Positions 49,378 through 59,227 of a stretch of DNA of 64,000 nt are shown here, one piece after another (the stretch's first letter is position 1; the number at the start of each line of letters is the position of its first letter). The notes beneath the pieces were generated by a model. That model was not told the DNA's origin, ran no database searches, and worked only from the letters and a program-made list of their open reading frames with translations. This stretch comes from an uncultured Oscillospiraceae bacterium. GTDB lineage: Bacteria; Bacillota; Clostridia; Oscillospirales; Ruminococcaceae. The DNA is taken from positions 124,396 to 188,395 of the forward strand of contig CAJUHS010000001.1 in assembly GCA_910586535.1 (NCBI GenBank). Reading direction: 5' to 3'. The position numbers and the translations under genes are program-made.

Positions 49378-51769
49378 AAAGGAAAGATTTTACAAGCTTT
49401 TAAAAGATAACAAGTTCGTCTTTTGGGACGGAGCAATGGGCACAATGCTCCAGGCAAAGGGCATGGAAATGGGCGGCATACCCGAAATGCTCAACTTTAA
49501 TAAGCCAGACTGGATATACGATATTCATTCCGCTTACGTTACCGCAGGGTCGCAGATAGTCTGTGCAAACACATTCGGCTGCAACCGTTATAAAATGGCT
49601 GGAACAGGAAAAACCGTTGCGGAAATAATCTCAGCAGCTGTCGGAATAGCAAAAAAAGCTTGCGGCGAAAAGGCGTTGGTAGCCATTGACATAGGTCCCA
49701 TAGGACAGCTTTTGGAGCCTACTGGAAGCCTTACCTTTGAGGAAGCCTACGACATTTTCAAGGAGGAAGTTGCCGCCGCCGTAAACGCAGGCGCTGACAT
49801 TATTGCCTGTGAGACCATGACCGACCTTTACGAACTGAAAGCGGCGGTGCTTGCCGCAAAGGAAAACAGCGATCTTCCGATAATAACAACCATGACATTT
49901 GAGGAAAATATGCGGACATTTACGGGCTGTTCGGTATCCGCAATGGCTCTGACTATGGAGGGACTGGGCGTTGACGCTATAGGAGTAAACTGTTCTCTCG
50001 GTCCGAAAGAGCTTGAACCTGTGGTTGCCGAATTTTCCAAATGGACTTCCCTGCCCCTTGCCGTTAAGCCTAACGCCGGGCTTCCCGACCCGATAACCAA
50101 CAAGTACGACGTTTCTCCCGAGGAATTTGCGGACAGTATGGCAAATCTTGTTAAGTACGGAGTGAAAATTGCCGGCGGATGCTGCGGAACGACTCCCGAA
50201 TTTATACGCGCGGTGGTTGAACGTCTTGGAAAAATGCAGCACGCTCCTCAAACGCCTGCCATTGAAGCGGCGGTGTGCAGTCCTGCGAAAACTGTAGTTA
50301 TCGACCAGCCGAGAATTATCGGCGAGCGTATCAATCCAACAGGAAAAAAGCGTTTTAAGGAGGCTCTTAAATCAGAGGACATAGGATACATTTTAGGTCA
50401 GGCTATCGAACAGGTAAACGTGGGCGCTGACATTCTTGATGTAAACGTGGGTTTGCCTGACATCGACGAAAAGGAAATGATGGTAAAGGTCGTAAAGGCT
50501 TTGCAAAGCGTTACCGATCTGCCTTTGCAGCTTGACTCCACACGTCCCGACGTTTTGGAAGCAGCTTTGCGGGTGTACAACGGAAAGCCCATTGTTAATT
50601 CAGTCAACGGTGAAAAGACTTCAATGGAAGCGATCCTGCCCCTTGTTAAAAAGTACGGCGCGGCTGTTGTGGGACTTGCTCTTGACGAGGACGGAATACC
50701 CAAAACCGCAAAAGGGCGGTTTGAGATAGCGGAAAAAATTCTTGAAAACGCTGAAAAAAACGGCATACAAAAGCGGGACGTTTTTATAGACTGCCTTACC
50801 CTTACCGCTTCGGCGGAGCAAGCCGCAGTCATGGAAACGGTTAAAGCTCTGCACCGAGTAAAAACCGAGTTGGGACTCAAAACAGTTCTGGGAGTTTCCA
50901 ACATTTCTTTCGGTTTGCCGAACCGCGAGCTTGTGAACTGCAACTTCCTGCAAATGGCGCTGACAAACGGTCTTGACCTGCCTATCATCAATCCGAACGC
51001 AGCGCTTATGACCGGAGCTGTACGCACCTACAAGCTGCTTACAAACATTGACAAAAATTCGGCAGACTATATTGCCGCATATTCCGGCAGCAATTTTACG
51101 GCGTCGGTGAACACATCGGGACCGGCTGCCGCTCCAAAGTCCGAAGCAAACGACCTGCCCTCCGCAATTGCAAACGGTCTGAAAGAAGAGGGCGCAAGAA
51201 TTACCGAAGAGCTGCTTAAAACAAAGGACAGCATGGAGATTGTAGACAAACTGCTTATTCCCGCGCTGGACAAAGCGGGTGCGGAGTTTGAAAGCGGTAA
51301 AATTTTCCTGCCGCAGCTTATCATGGCAGCCGGAGTCGCGCAGGCTGCGTTTGAAGTTATCAAGAACCACATGGCAAAAAGCGGCGGCGAGTCTGTCAGC
51401 AAGGGAAAAGTAGTCCTCGCCACAGTCAAGGGCGATATTCACGACATCGGTAAAAATATTGTCAAGGTACTGCTGGAAAATTACGGATTTGAGGTAATAG
51501 ATTTGGGCAGAGACGTTCCTCCAGAAACTGTTCTGGAAGCAGCCGTCAAGCATAACGTCAAGCTTGTTGGACTTTCCGCGCTTATGACTACCACCCTTGC
51601 TTCAATGGAGGAAACAGTAAAGCTTCTGCATGATAACAAAGTCCCCTGCAAAATTGTGGTGGGAGGAGCAGTGCTTACTCCCGAATACGCGGAAAAGATC
51701 GGCGCGGATTTCTACGCCAAAGACGCAAAGGAAACCGTCGACGCCGCACGCGAGGTTTACTCTGTTTAA
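49370..51769 (+). CDS. metH: Cobalamin-dependent methionine synthase, lacking activation domain
   Basis: This 799-residue enzyme moves a methyl group from methyl-THF through cobalamin to homocysteine. Domains in order are homocysteine-binding (about 1-295, zinc Cys in GVNCS and GGCCGTTP), pterin-binding (about 310-570, IIGERINPTGKKRFKEAL), the cobalamin cap (about 590-670) and B12-binding (about 675-799, with the lower-ligand D-x-H-x2-G at 689-694, GDIHDIGKN). The activation domain of the 1200-residue E. coli enzyme is encoded by the overlapping upstream gene. The start is ATG 49370 behind GGAGGG. Confidence 0.96.
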   Translation: MDKKERFYKLLKDNKFVFWDGAMGTMLQAKGMEMGGIPEMLNFNKPDWIYDIHSAYVTAGSQIVCANTFGCNRYKMAGTGKTVAEIISAAVGIAKKACGEKALVAIDIGPIGQLLEPTGSLTFEEAYDIFKEEVAAAVNAGADIIACETMTDLYELKAAVLAAKENSDLPIITTMTFEENMRTFTGCSVSAMALTMEGLGVDAIGVNCSLGPKELEPVVAEFSKWTSLPLAVKPNAGLPDPITNKYDVSPEEFADSMANLVKYGVKIAGGCCGTTPEFIRAVVERLGKMQHAPQTPAIEAAVCSPAKTVVIDQPRIIGERINPTGKKRFKEALKSEDIGYILGQAIEQVNVGADILDVNVGLPDIDEKEMMVKVVKALQSVTDLPLQLDSTRPDVLEAALRVYNGKPIVNSVNGEKTSMEAILPLVKKYGAAVVGLALDEDGIPKTAKGRFEIAEKILENAEKNGIQKRDVFIDCLTLTASAEQAAVMETVKALHRVKTELGLKTVLGVSNISFGLPNRELVNCNFLQMALTNGLDLPIINPNAALMTGAVRTYKLLTNIDKNSADYIAAYSGSNFTASVNTSGPAAAPKSEANDLPSAIANGLKEEGARITEELLKTKDSMEIVDKLLIPALDKAGAEFESGKIFLPQLIMAAGVAQAAFEVIKNHMAKSGGESVSKGKVVLATVKGDIHDIGKNIVKVLLENYGFEVIDLGRDVPPETVLEAAVKHNVKLVGLSALMTTTLASMEETVKLLHDNKVPCKIVVGGAVLTPEYAEKIGADFYAKDAKETVDAAREVYSV

Positions 51770-51782
51770 AAGTTCGTCAAAA

Positions 51783-51815
51783 AAATAGGACATGGTGCGA
51801 TGCCATGTCCTATTT
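51783..51815. terminator. Bidirectional terminator after metH
   Basis: AAATAGGACATGG (51783-51795) pairs perfectly with CCATGTCCTATTT (51803-51815) around a seven-base loop. It serves metH and the convergent esterase gene. Confidence 0.9.
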
Positions 51816-51842
51816 CCGTTTAAAAAGCTGTTTTTATTAAAT

Positions 51843-53369
51843 TCATGCGTCATTGCGGCTCGTCCTGAACGGTGCAAGAGGGATACCGTTCTTGCTGAAC
51901 AGGGTCACATCGCCGTAATTCGTCCAGTTATAGCGCAGGTAAAGAGGCTCTATAACCTCCTCCGAACGGACGAATATCTTATCCCCGCGTATCTCGGCGT
52001 CAGCAGGAGCATACTTTTTGTCAACGCCCGCTATCTCAAAACCAACAATCTTTTCGCCTTTCACGTCAAATCCGTCCTTAGCGTGATCAAAGCTCAGCAG
52101 GATACCGCCCTCGGTACAGAGACAAGACTTGTAGATCGCCCCGTAAGCCTCGTCCGCCGAAATTTTTCCGTACACATGATACATCGCCTGCAATGCAAGT
52201 CTGTATCCCACAGGCTCCTTGTCCAGAGGATGAATGTTGTTGAACTCGCCCTTGTCAAGAGCAACTGCGATTCCCGTGTTTGCCGTGGTCCGGTGCACCC
52301 TCATCTGAGCCTCGCGTATCTTGCACCAGTGCTTGAAATCCTCGTCCCCCTCGTTCATGAACATAGGCAGCTGCACAAATATGAAAGGCAGAGAATCGTC
52401 CTCCCAGTCGGTGCGCCACTGCTCTATGAGAGCCTTAAGAAGCTTGTAGTATGTATCAGCCTTGTGGTCGTCGCTCTCGCCCTGATAATAGATGAATCCG
52501 GCAAGAGTATAAGGACAGACTCTTTTTATCATTGTCTCGTAAAGTCCCGATGGACGGAACGGCGACTTAGGGCCGAGAGGCTCCGGCCAGCGGTTGGGAC
52601 CCGCATATTCCTGCGCACCCTCCCACGTGGGGTTAGGAGTGGTTGCATAGTACTCGTTTATCTTCGGCTGCCATGCGTTGTACCATTCCTCATACTCCGC
52701 AAGCTCAGCAAGATAACCCTCGAAAGTCTTGTCCTCCATAGTCTTGTCGTATTCGTCAACATACGACCTTGTATCCGAATCCTGCTCCAGCATTTTTCTG
52801 CCTGTCCATGCGGAAGCGGAAGTGCCTCCCCAGTTGCAGCCGATAACGCCCACAGTAACGCCAAGCTCTGCCGCAAGCTTTCTTGCAAAGTAGAAGCCAA
52901 CCGCCGACCAGCACTTTGCCGACTCGGGAGAAGCCGTCGCCCAGCTTCCGTTTCTCTCCGCAAAGTGGAAATAGTCGTCTATATAGGCAATTTTCTGAGT
53001 ATAGTAGAACCGCACGTTTACGTCCTCAGTCAAAGCAGCAAGGTCTTCCTTGCCGGTAAGAGAATTTTGAAGCTCCAGCTCCATGTTGGACTGCCCGCCC
53101 GCAAGCCAAACTTCGCCTATCATAACGTCGCGAAGAATTATCTCGCTGCCGTTTCCGTCGGTCGCTTTAAGCTCATAAGGACCTCCCGCCTCCATAGGAG
53201 GGAGCACCGCCGTCCATTTACCGCCCACAGCGGTCGCCTCCGCCGAATTTCCGCCTATCTCAATTTTCACCTTGGTAAAATTATAGGCGTTTCCCCAAAC
53301 GGTAATATTTTTATTCCGCTGTAGCACCATATGATCCGTAAAAATTGCTGCGACGTTAAAGCCTGCCAT
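51843..53369 (-). CDS. Sialate O-acetylesterase-like carbohydrate esterase
   Basis: This 508-residue SGNH-type esterase would remove acetyl groups from sialic acids or plant polysaccharides. The nucleophile block WLAGGQSNMELEL (about 92-104) and the late block FIYYQGESDDHKAD are typical of the family. A beta-sandwich jelly roll precedes and follows the catalytic part. No signal peptide is visible, so it probably acts in the cytoplasm on imported oligosaccharides, or is exported in another way. The ATG at 53369 follows GGAGGT; an in-frame start at 53402 is rejected. Confidence 0.88.
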   Translation of the reverse strand: MAGFNVAAIFTDHMVLQRNKNITVWGNAYNFTKVKIEIGGNSAEATAVGGKWTAVLPPMEAGGPYELKATDGNGSEIILRDVMIGEVWLAGGQSNMELELQNSLTGKEDLAALTEDVNVRFYYTQKIAYIDDYFHFAERNGSWATASPESAKCWSAVGFYFARKLAAELGVTVGVIGCNWGGTSASAWTGRKMLEQDSDTRSYVDEYDKTMEDKTFEGYLAELAEYEEWYNAWQPKINEYYATTPNPTWEGAQEYAGPNRWPEPLGPKSPFRPSGLYETMIKRVCPYTLAGFIYYQGESDDHKADTYYKLLKALIEQWRTDWEDDSLPFIFVQLPMFMNEGDEDFKHWCKIREAQMRVHRTTANTGIAVALDKGEFNNIHPLDKEPVGYRLALQAMYHVYGKISADEAYGAIYKSCLCTEGGILLSFDHAKDGFDVKGEKIVGFEIAGVDKKYAPADAEIRGDKIFVRSEEVIEPLYLRYNWTNYGDVTLFSKNGIPLAPFRTSRNDA

Positions 53370-53504
53370 ATCAAAAACCTCCGTATAGTTAATTATGCAC
53401 ACGAAAATCAGTTCCCGCGCATTACTTCCGATATGTACATTTTACCACAAACTTTTGTCAAAATCAATACGGCTTGAAAACAAAAGGCAAATATTTTATT
53501 GAAC

Positions 53505-53534
53505 AAAAAGGAGATGCTTCGGCATCTCCTTTTT
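53505..53534. terminator. UUCG-loop terminator
   Basis: AAAAAGGAGATGC (53505-53517), TTCG, GCATCTCCTTTTT (53522-53534): a perfect 13-bp stem capped by a stable tetraloop, directly after the pcrA stop. Confidence 0.93.
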
Positions 53535-53538
53535 AGGG

Positions 53539-55917
53539 TCAAATTTTTGTTATCTTTGCAAAATTAGCCATAAGCTTTTTAGTACCCACGCTGTCGAACG
53601 CGACCTCAAGCATAGCGTCGTTGCTTATCTTCTTTACCGAAAGGACCGTTCCGTCTCCAAAAACATTGTGTCTTACCCTTTCTCCCACGGAAAAATCAGC
53701 ATTCACACTCTTTTTGCTCTGCTCTGCTTTTCTGTTGGCAAGCTCGCTTTTCAGACTGTACTTGGGGGCGCTCTGAACAATGACCTCGTCCGCTCCGGAG
53801 GTCTCTTCGGTACGCACGGTGCTGTCAATTTTTTCAACATAGTCCTTGCCTATCTCCTTTGCGAAACGGGAGATAAGGTTCCTGTTCGTAAAGCCGAAAA
53901 GCATTCTCTGCTTGGCATAGGTAATGAACAGCTTTTCCTTGGCGCGGGTGATCGCCACATAGGCAAGGCGGCGCTCCTCCTCCATATCCTCCTGAGTATC
54001 CATGCTTCGGTTCCCGGGGAAGATACCCTCCTCGGCTCCCACAATAAACACCGTGGGAAACTCAAGACCCTTTGCGCTGTGCATTGTCATCATAGACACC
54101 GCATTATCGTCGTTATCAAGCTTGTCAAGGTCTGTGTAAAGGCTTATTTCCTCCAGGAAACCCGAAAGGCTCGCTTCATCTCCGTTGGCTTCCTCGTACT
54201 GGGTCATAGTCGTTTTTAATTCGCTGATATTTTCCAGTCTGCCGATACCTTCGTCTCCGAGAGCCTTCATGGCGTTTGCGTAACCCGTTTTATCCAGCAG
54301 CTCGTCCAAAAGCTCGCTCAGGGAATGAGTTTCCGCAAAATTGGAAAGATGTATGAACATATTAGCGGTTTTTACCAGCACCAGACTCTTTTTTGACAGC
54401 ACAGGATAGCTTGCGCAGTCCCGCATTACCTCTATGGGGGAAATGTTCAAATCGCCGGATATCTGTTCTATCATTGAAACAGTAGCGTCTCCGATACCGC
54501 GCTTAGGCTCGTTTATTACCCTTTTGAACCGCAGCATATCCCTGTTGTTGTTCAGCAGGGCAAGATAAGATGTGATGTCCTTTATTTCCTTGCGGTCGTA
54601 GAACTTCATGCCGCCGATAACTCTGTAAGGAATACCGCTTCTCGTAAACGTCCGTTCAAGGCTGTTGGACTGGGCGTTCATGCGGTACAGAACGGCAAAA
54701 TCGCCGTAGCTTGCGCCCTTATCCACAGCGGAGAGTATCTCGTCCGCCACATAAGCGGACTCGGCGGATTCGTCAAAGGCTCTGTAAACCGTTACCTTCG
54801 AGCCGTCCCCCGCAGACGTCCACAAACGCTTTTCCTTGCGCGCCTCATTGTTGGAGATCACTGAGTTTGCCGAGTTAAGTATATTCTGAGTGGAGCGGTA
54901 GTTCTGTTCGAGACGTATCACCTCGGCGTTTTCAAACTGATGCTCGAAGCCGAGAATATTCTCGATAGTCGCTCCGCGGAACCGGTAGATAGACTGATCG
55001 TCGTCGCCGACTACGCAGAGATTCTTATGACCCTCAGAAAGCAGGGACACAAGCCTGAACTGCGCCTGATTGGTGTCCTGATACTCGTCCACCATAATGT
55101 ACTTATAAAGATTTCTGTAATGTTCAAGCACGTCAGGCTCTTTCTCGAAAAGCTCCACGGTAAGGCGGATTATGTCGTCGAAATCCAGAGCGTTGGCGTC
55201 CCGCAGACGGGTCTGGTAAAGCCGATAGAGCTTTGCTATGCCCATTTTGCGGTAATCCCCCTTAGCTGCGTTTTCAAACTCGTCAGGGTCTATAAGCTTA
55301 TCCTTAGCCGAAGAGATCATGCTAAGCACCATTCGGGGCGGAAACGTCTTATCTGACAGATCGAGAGGCTCATAGCAGCTTTTCAGAAGCCGCTGACTGT
55401 CGTCGCTGTCATAAATGGTAAAGCTTGAGGTATAGTATCCCAACTTTTCTATCTCTCTGCGGAGTATCCGTACGCATGCCGAATGGAAAGTCGCCGCGCA
55501 CACGCTGTCAGCGGCGTTCCCCAGCATGGAGGCAAGACGTTCTTTAAGCTCTCCCGCCGCCTTGTTGGTAAAGGTTATCGCCAATATATTCCAAGGCTTT
55601 ACCCTTTCCGTTGCAATAATGTCCGCAAGACGAGAAACAACCGCTTCATCGCGGCTTCCGTCGTATGCTTCAAGGAATCCGATATCTTCTTCGCTTGCCG
55701 AAGCGGGAACGTTTTCATCACTGTAGGCGTTGCCGAACGTGACCATATTTGCAATACGGTTTACCAGCACCGAGGTCTTTCCGCTTCCCGCGCCCGCAAG
55801 CACAAGAACGGGGCCCTTTACCGTAAAGACCGCCTTTTTCTGCATATCGTTAAGCCGCCCAAAGTATTTTTCCAGAGCGGCTCTTTTTGCCCCTGTAAAT
55901 TTTTGACCGTTAGTCAT
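53539..55917 (-). CDS. pcrA: UvrD/PcrA-type ATP-dependent DNA helicase
   Basis: This 792-residue superfamily 1A helicase unwinds 3'-tailed DNA in repair, plasmid replication and removal of stalled complexes. Motifs in order are Walker A AGAGSGKTSVL, Ia ITFTNKAAGELKERL, II VDEYQDTNQAQ, III VVGDDDQSIYRFRGA, IV VIRLEQNYRSTQ, V SMMTMHSAKGLEF and VI LAYVAITRAKEKLF. The C-terminal tail ends in a Tudor-like VGERVRHNVFGDGTV segment that in PcrA contacts RNA polymerase. Start ATG 55917 follows TGGAGGG. Confidence 0.97.
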   Translation of the reverse strand: MTNGQKFTGAKRAALEKYFGRLNDMQKKAVFTVKGPVLVLAGAGSGKTSVLVNRIANMVTFGNAYSDENVPASASEEDIGFLEAYDGSRDEAVVSRLADIIATERVKPWNILAITFTNKAAGELKERLASMLGNAADSVCAATFHSACVRILRREIEKLGYYTSSFTIYDSDDSQRLLKSCYEPLDLSDKTFPPRMVLSMISSAKDKLIDPDEFENAAKGDYRKMGIAKLYRLYQTRLRDANALDFDDIIRLTVELFEKEPDVLEHYRNLYKYIMVDEYQDTNQAQFRLVSLLSEGHKNLCVVGDDDQSIYRFRGATIENILGFEHQFENAEVIRLEQNYRSTQNILNSANSVISNNEARKEKRLWTSAGDGSKVTVYRAFDESAESAYVADEILSAVDKGASYGDFAVLYRMNAQSNSLERTFTRSGIPYRVIGGMKFYDRKEIKDITSYLALLNNNRDMLRFKRVINEPKRGIGDATVSMIEQISGDLNISPIEVMRDCASYPVLSKKSLVLVKTANMFIHLSNFAETHSLSELLDELLDKTGYANAMKALGDEGIGRLENISELKTTMTQYEEANGDEASLSGFLEEISLYTDLDKLDNDDNAVSMMTMHSAKGLEFPTVFIVGAEEGIFPGNRSMDTQEDMEEERRLAYVAITRAKEKLFITYAKQRMLFGFTNRNLISRFAKEIGKDYVEKIDSTVRTEETSGADEVIVQSAPKYSLKSELANRKAEQSKKSVNADFSVGERVRHNVFGDGTVLSVKKISNDAMLEVAFDSVGTKKLMANFAKITKI

Positions 55918-56091
55918 ATTACCCTCCAATAGAATAATTACAGCAAACCAAAAAGGTTTAAAAATTTATTATTGTCTGCAATAACTTCAACTGCAAATTT
56001 ATGTAAGCTTTTGATTTTCAGCGTTTTTGACCTCCGTCAATTTTCAGCAGCCGCCGTTTCCGACGACAGCTGACTGTCTGTGAATAAGCAT

Positions 56092-56117
56092 ATTATACCA
56101 CATTGCGCGGTCAAAAG
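56092..56117 (-). promoter_or_regulatory. Extended -10 promoter of pcrA
   Basis: On the minus strand TGGTATAAT (56100-56092) is an extended -10 with a poor -35 (TTGACC 11 bases before it). It gives a leader of about 165 bases. The gene-free interval 55918-56290 shows nothing else I can support. Confidence 0.55.
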
Positions 56118-56290
56118 AAAGTCCATTTTTTATTTTTAACATTTTTATAATATTTATGTTCAGAAAATTCGGAATAAAACTTTTGCAGCTCATAAATACT
56201 GCATAAATAAATGATTTGCGGGACATACTCTTTTTTGAAAGACTCCCCTAACGGGGAACAAACTGTCAAACAGAAAGGAATTTTATTCCA

Positions 56291-57631
56291 ATGACTAATA
56301 ATAAGGAACAATGGTCGTCCCGCTTCGGATTTATCATGGCGGCGGCGGGATCGGCAATAGGACTGGGAAACCTTTGGAAATTCCCCTACATCACGGGAAC
56401 AAACGGCGGCGCGGTATTTCTGCTGCTGTACATCGTTTTTCTTGTGCTTTTGGGTATACCTATCCTTTTATCGGAGCTTTCCATAGGCAGATTCGCAGGA
56501 ATGAATGCCGTAGATTCCTGTAAAAAGATCAACTCCAAATGGGGATTTGCGGGAGCATTCGGAATAGCAGGAGCATTCGGCGTAATGTCGAGCTACTGCG
56601 TTGTCGGCGGCTGGGTAATACGGTACATTATCAACAGCGTTACAGACGCCAGCATGAGCGCGGAATATTTTTCCGAGTTTTCATCACGGAGATTAGAACC
56701 TATACTGTGGACGTTTGTCTTTATGGCTATTACCTGCTTTATCGTCACTGGCGGCGTAGCAAAAGGAATTGAAAGGGTAAGCTCCATACTGCTGCCAATA
56801 TTAATAGTATTTCTTTTTGGAATAATGATCTACAGCCTCACCCTGCCAAATGCTATTGAGGGAGTCAAATTCTTTTTAGTACCGGATTTCTCGGAGATAG
56901 ACGGTTTCTCGGGATTTATGAGAATAGCGCTCAACGCCATGGGCCAAGTCTTCTTCTCCCTTTCTCTCGGCATGGGTACGCTTATCACCTACGGAAGCTA
57001 TCTTCCCAAAGAAAGCAGACTTTTGCAAAGCACCGTTACAGTAGTGATAATGGATACCGTTATAGCCATGGCGGCTGGATTTGCAATACTCCCTGCGGTG
57101 TTTTCGTTCGGACTTGAACCCGACGGAGGCTTCGGACTTATTTTCCAGACGCTTCCCGTGGTATTCAGCCGAATGAACGGCGGCGCCTTTATCTCTGCGA
57201 TATTCTTTGTACTGGTGCTTTTCGCAGCTCTTACCTCGTCTATCTCGCTGCTTGAGGTAATAGTTGCGTGGGTTTGCTCAAAAACAAAGCTTACCCGCAC
57301 ATGGGCGGCAATAATAGTGTCCGCTCTGATATTTGCAACAGGAAGCCTTGCTTCCCTGTCTGTCGGAGCTATCCCTCAGCTTTCGGTAGGGGACATGACG
57401 CTTTTCAACTTTTTCACATTCATGTCCGATAAGGTGATAATGCCTCTGGGCGGCTTCTTCATCTGTCTGCTCACGGGCTGGATATGGGGCATACCAAATG
57501 CGTCTGATGAGATATCCAACTCCGGAAAACTGAAATTCCGCGCAAGAAAGCTTTTTTCCGTAACGGTCAGATATATCGCTCCTGCGCTGATCGCCATAAT
57601 TTTTGTTACCTCCGTTTTCGGCGGGGAGTGA
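56291..57631 (+). CDS. Na+-dependent transporter of the NSS (SNF) family
   Basis: This 446-residue symporter couples Na+ to uptake of amino acids or similar compounds, as LeuT does. TM1 is very well conserved (WSSRFGFIMAAAGSAIGLGN, then LWKFPYI), with the unwound G-x-G region that binds substrate. About 11 membrane spans are visible, one fewer than LeuT, as in many bacterial NSS members. It starts behind GAAAGGA and ends at a strong terminator. Substrate not inferred. Confidence 0.95.
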   Translation: MTNNKEQWSSRFGFIMAAAGSAIGLGNLWKFPYITGTNGGAVFLLLYIVFLVLLGIPILLSELSIGRFAGMNAVDSCKKINSKWGFAGAFGIAGAFGVMSSYCVVGGWVIRYIINSVTDASMSAEYFSEFSSRRLEPILWTFVFMAITCFIVTGGVAKGIERVSSILLPILIVFLFGIMIYSLTLPNAIEGVKFFLVPDFSEIDGFSGFMRIALNAMGQVFFSLSLGMGTLITYGSYLPKESRLLQSTVTVVIMDTVIAMAAGFAILPAVFSFGLEPDGGFGLIFQTLPVVFSRMNGGAFISAIFFVLVLFAALTSSISLLEVIVAWVCSKTKLTRTWAAIIVSALIFATGSLASLSVGAIPQLSVGDMTLFNFFTFMSDKVIMPLGGFFICLLTGWIWGIPNASDEISNSGKLKFRARKLFSVTVRYIAPALIAIIFVTSVFGGE

Positions 57632-57643
57632 TAGCTCTCCGCG

Positions 57644-57692
57644 CCGTTCTCCCATAAGCCACCGTTCTGCGGGAGAACGGTACATATTTTTT
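57644..57692 (+). terminator. Terminator after the NSS transporter
   Basis: CCGTTCTCCC (57644-57653) pairs with GGGAGAACGG (57671-57680), followed by TACATATTTTTT. Confidence 0.88.
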
Positions 57693-57724
57693 GTTAAAAG
57701 ATTTGGTATTTTTAATAAAAATTG

Positions 57725-57753
57725 TTTACTTTTTTTCGGGAAAGGTGTATAAT
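57725..57753 (+). promoter_or_regulatory. Promoter of the AI-2E-family gene
   Basis: TTTACT (57725-57730), 17 bases, TATAAT (57748-57753). The -10 abuts an ATG at 57754, so that ATG would lie before the transcription start, which argues for the TTG at 57790 as the true start. Confidence 0.7.
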
Positions 57754-57789
57754 ATGCTTATAGATTATCCTCCGAAAGGACGTGCCGAA

Positions 57790-59052
57790 TTGAAAATCGA
57801 CTTTAACCGGAAATATAACACAATTGCTGTCTACTGCATCCTGACTTTTGCGGTATGCCTCGCACTTGTTCTTGTATGCATTGGATTTCCGACAATAAGC
57901 GGCTACATAAAAACTTTTTTCAAAGTCATAGCTCCCGTAACATGGGGCGTCGTTATCGCTTATATCTGCAATCCGATAATGAAATCCTTTGAACGCGCCC
58001 TGACAAAACTGCTGTGCAAAAAGAAGAAGCTCCCCAAGCTTTGCCGTTATCTGAGCGTTTTTGTGAGTATGCTTCTGCTCATCGCGGTAATATCTCTGCT
58101 TCTGACACTGATAATAATTCAGGTCAGGGACAGTCTTATGGAAATTCTTTACAGTATTCCCGCTTATATTTCTCAACTGGAAAGTCTTGCCACAAAATTC
58201 TTGGGCGACTATCCGGAAATCATAGAGGCGCTGGAGGCGCAGCTCGAAACCATTCAGCCGAAGCTAATGGAATTTGCAAATAATATTATCCCAACGCTCG
58301 GCGATCTTTCCATAAAGGTCAAGGACGGCGCGATAGGCTTTGTAATAGCCCTTAAGGACTTTATCATCGGCTTTATCGTAGCCATTTACCTGCTCATCAG
58401 CAAGGAGACATTTATCGCTCAGGCACGCAAGGCCATGTATGCAATATTCCCGAAAAATGTGGGAAGAAGCGTACTGAGAGTTTCAGCAAGAATAAACAAC
58501 ACTCTTTCGGGCTTCCTTTCGGGAAAGCTGGTGGACTCGTTCATAATCGGCACGGTTTGTTTTATAGTGATGAGAATATTCAGCTGGGACTTCGCCGTGC
58601 TTATCAGCGTTATTATCGGCGTTACCAATATTATCCCGTTTTTCGGTCCGTTCTTCGGAGCAATACCCAGCGCGCTTTTGCTGCTTATGGCTGCACCCAG
58701 GCAAGTCATTCCATTTGTAATTTTTATCATTATTCTCCAGCAGGTGGACGGAAACATTCTCGGACCTAAGATTCTCGGCGACTCAACGGGTCTGTCGCCG
58801 TTCTGGGTAATGTTCGCTATCTTTGTGGGCGGAGGACTTTTCGGATTCGCGGGTATGCTTCTTGGAGTGCCTATATTTGCCGTGGTATACGCCCTTTTCA
58901 GCGAGTTTGTGGCGTATCTCCTAAAGAAAAAGAAGCTTTCTCACCGTACTTCAGACTATAACGATTTTGATATAAACAATCCTCCGCCGTCTCCAGCCCT
59001 TCCCTTGCAAAAGGAAAGCGAGTCGAAAACGGAAGCTCATGTAAAAAAATAA
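57790..59052 (+). CDS. AI-2E-family membrane protein
   Basis: This 420-residue protein has about eight hydrophobic segments arranged as in the AI-2E/YdiK/PerM family: VTWGVVIAYICNPI near the N-terminus, the long amphipathic loop after the third segment, VIGVTNIIPFFGPFFGAIPS, and QQVDGNILGPKILGDSTGLS. Members include exporters of autoinducer-2 and Na+(Li+)/H+ antiporters, so the substrate is open. The C-terminus is an unstructured Pro/Ser/Glu tail. A TTG start at 57790 with AAAGGA ten bases upstream is preferred, because the alternative ATG at 57754 lies within the promoter. Confidence 0.88.
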   Translation: MKIDFNRKYNTIAVYCILTFAVCLALVLVCIGFPTISGYIKTFFKVIAPVTWGVVIAYICNPIMKSFERALTKLLCKKKKLPKLCRYLSVFVSMLLLIAVISLLLTLIIIQVRDSLMEILYSIPAYISQLESLATKFLGDYPEIIEALEAQLETIQPKLMEFANNIIPTLGDLSIKVKDGAIGFVIALKDFIIGFIVAIYLLISKETFIAQARKAMYAIFPKNVGRSVLRVSARINNTLSGFLSGKLVDSFIIGTVCFIVMRIFSWDFAVLISVIIGVTNIIPFFGPFFGAIPSALLLLMAAPRQVIPFVIFIIILQQVDGNILGPKILGDSTGLSPFWVMFAIFVGGGLFGFAGMLLGVPIFAVVYALFSEFVAYLLKKKKLSHRTSDYNDFDINNPPPSPALPLQKESESKTEAHVKK

Positions 59053-59189
59053 GAGCGGTTTTGATTTATCCCGAAAAAAATTTTTTAAAAATTTTTATTA
59101 TAGTGAAAAAAATTACCTTTCTGAATTGTATTCATTATGAAAAATAAATTTTGCTTACCAATTTTTCAAGCGTAACTAGACATCATAGT

Positions 59190-59225
59190 AAAAGCGGAAC
59201 GTCCTAAAAAGGGCGTTCCGCTTTT
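59190..59225. terminator. Bidirectional terminator
   Basis: AAAAGCGGAACG (59190-59201) pairs perfectly with CGTTCCGCTTTT (59214-59225), between the convergent AI-2E-family and TcdA genes. Confidence 0.92.
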
Positions 59226-59227
59226 GT

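Noticed and set aside
51792..53324. Long open frame (510 codons) opposite the acetylesterase
   Set aside because: Antisense to a well-supported gene, no domain recognised, starts inside the terminator stem.
57691..57789. Longer AI-2E-family protein starting at TTG 57691 or ATG 57754
   Set aside because: Both starts lie in or before the -10 box at 57748-57753, so they would not be in the mRNA from this promoter. TTG 57790 has AAAGGA in front.
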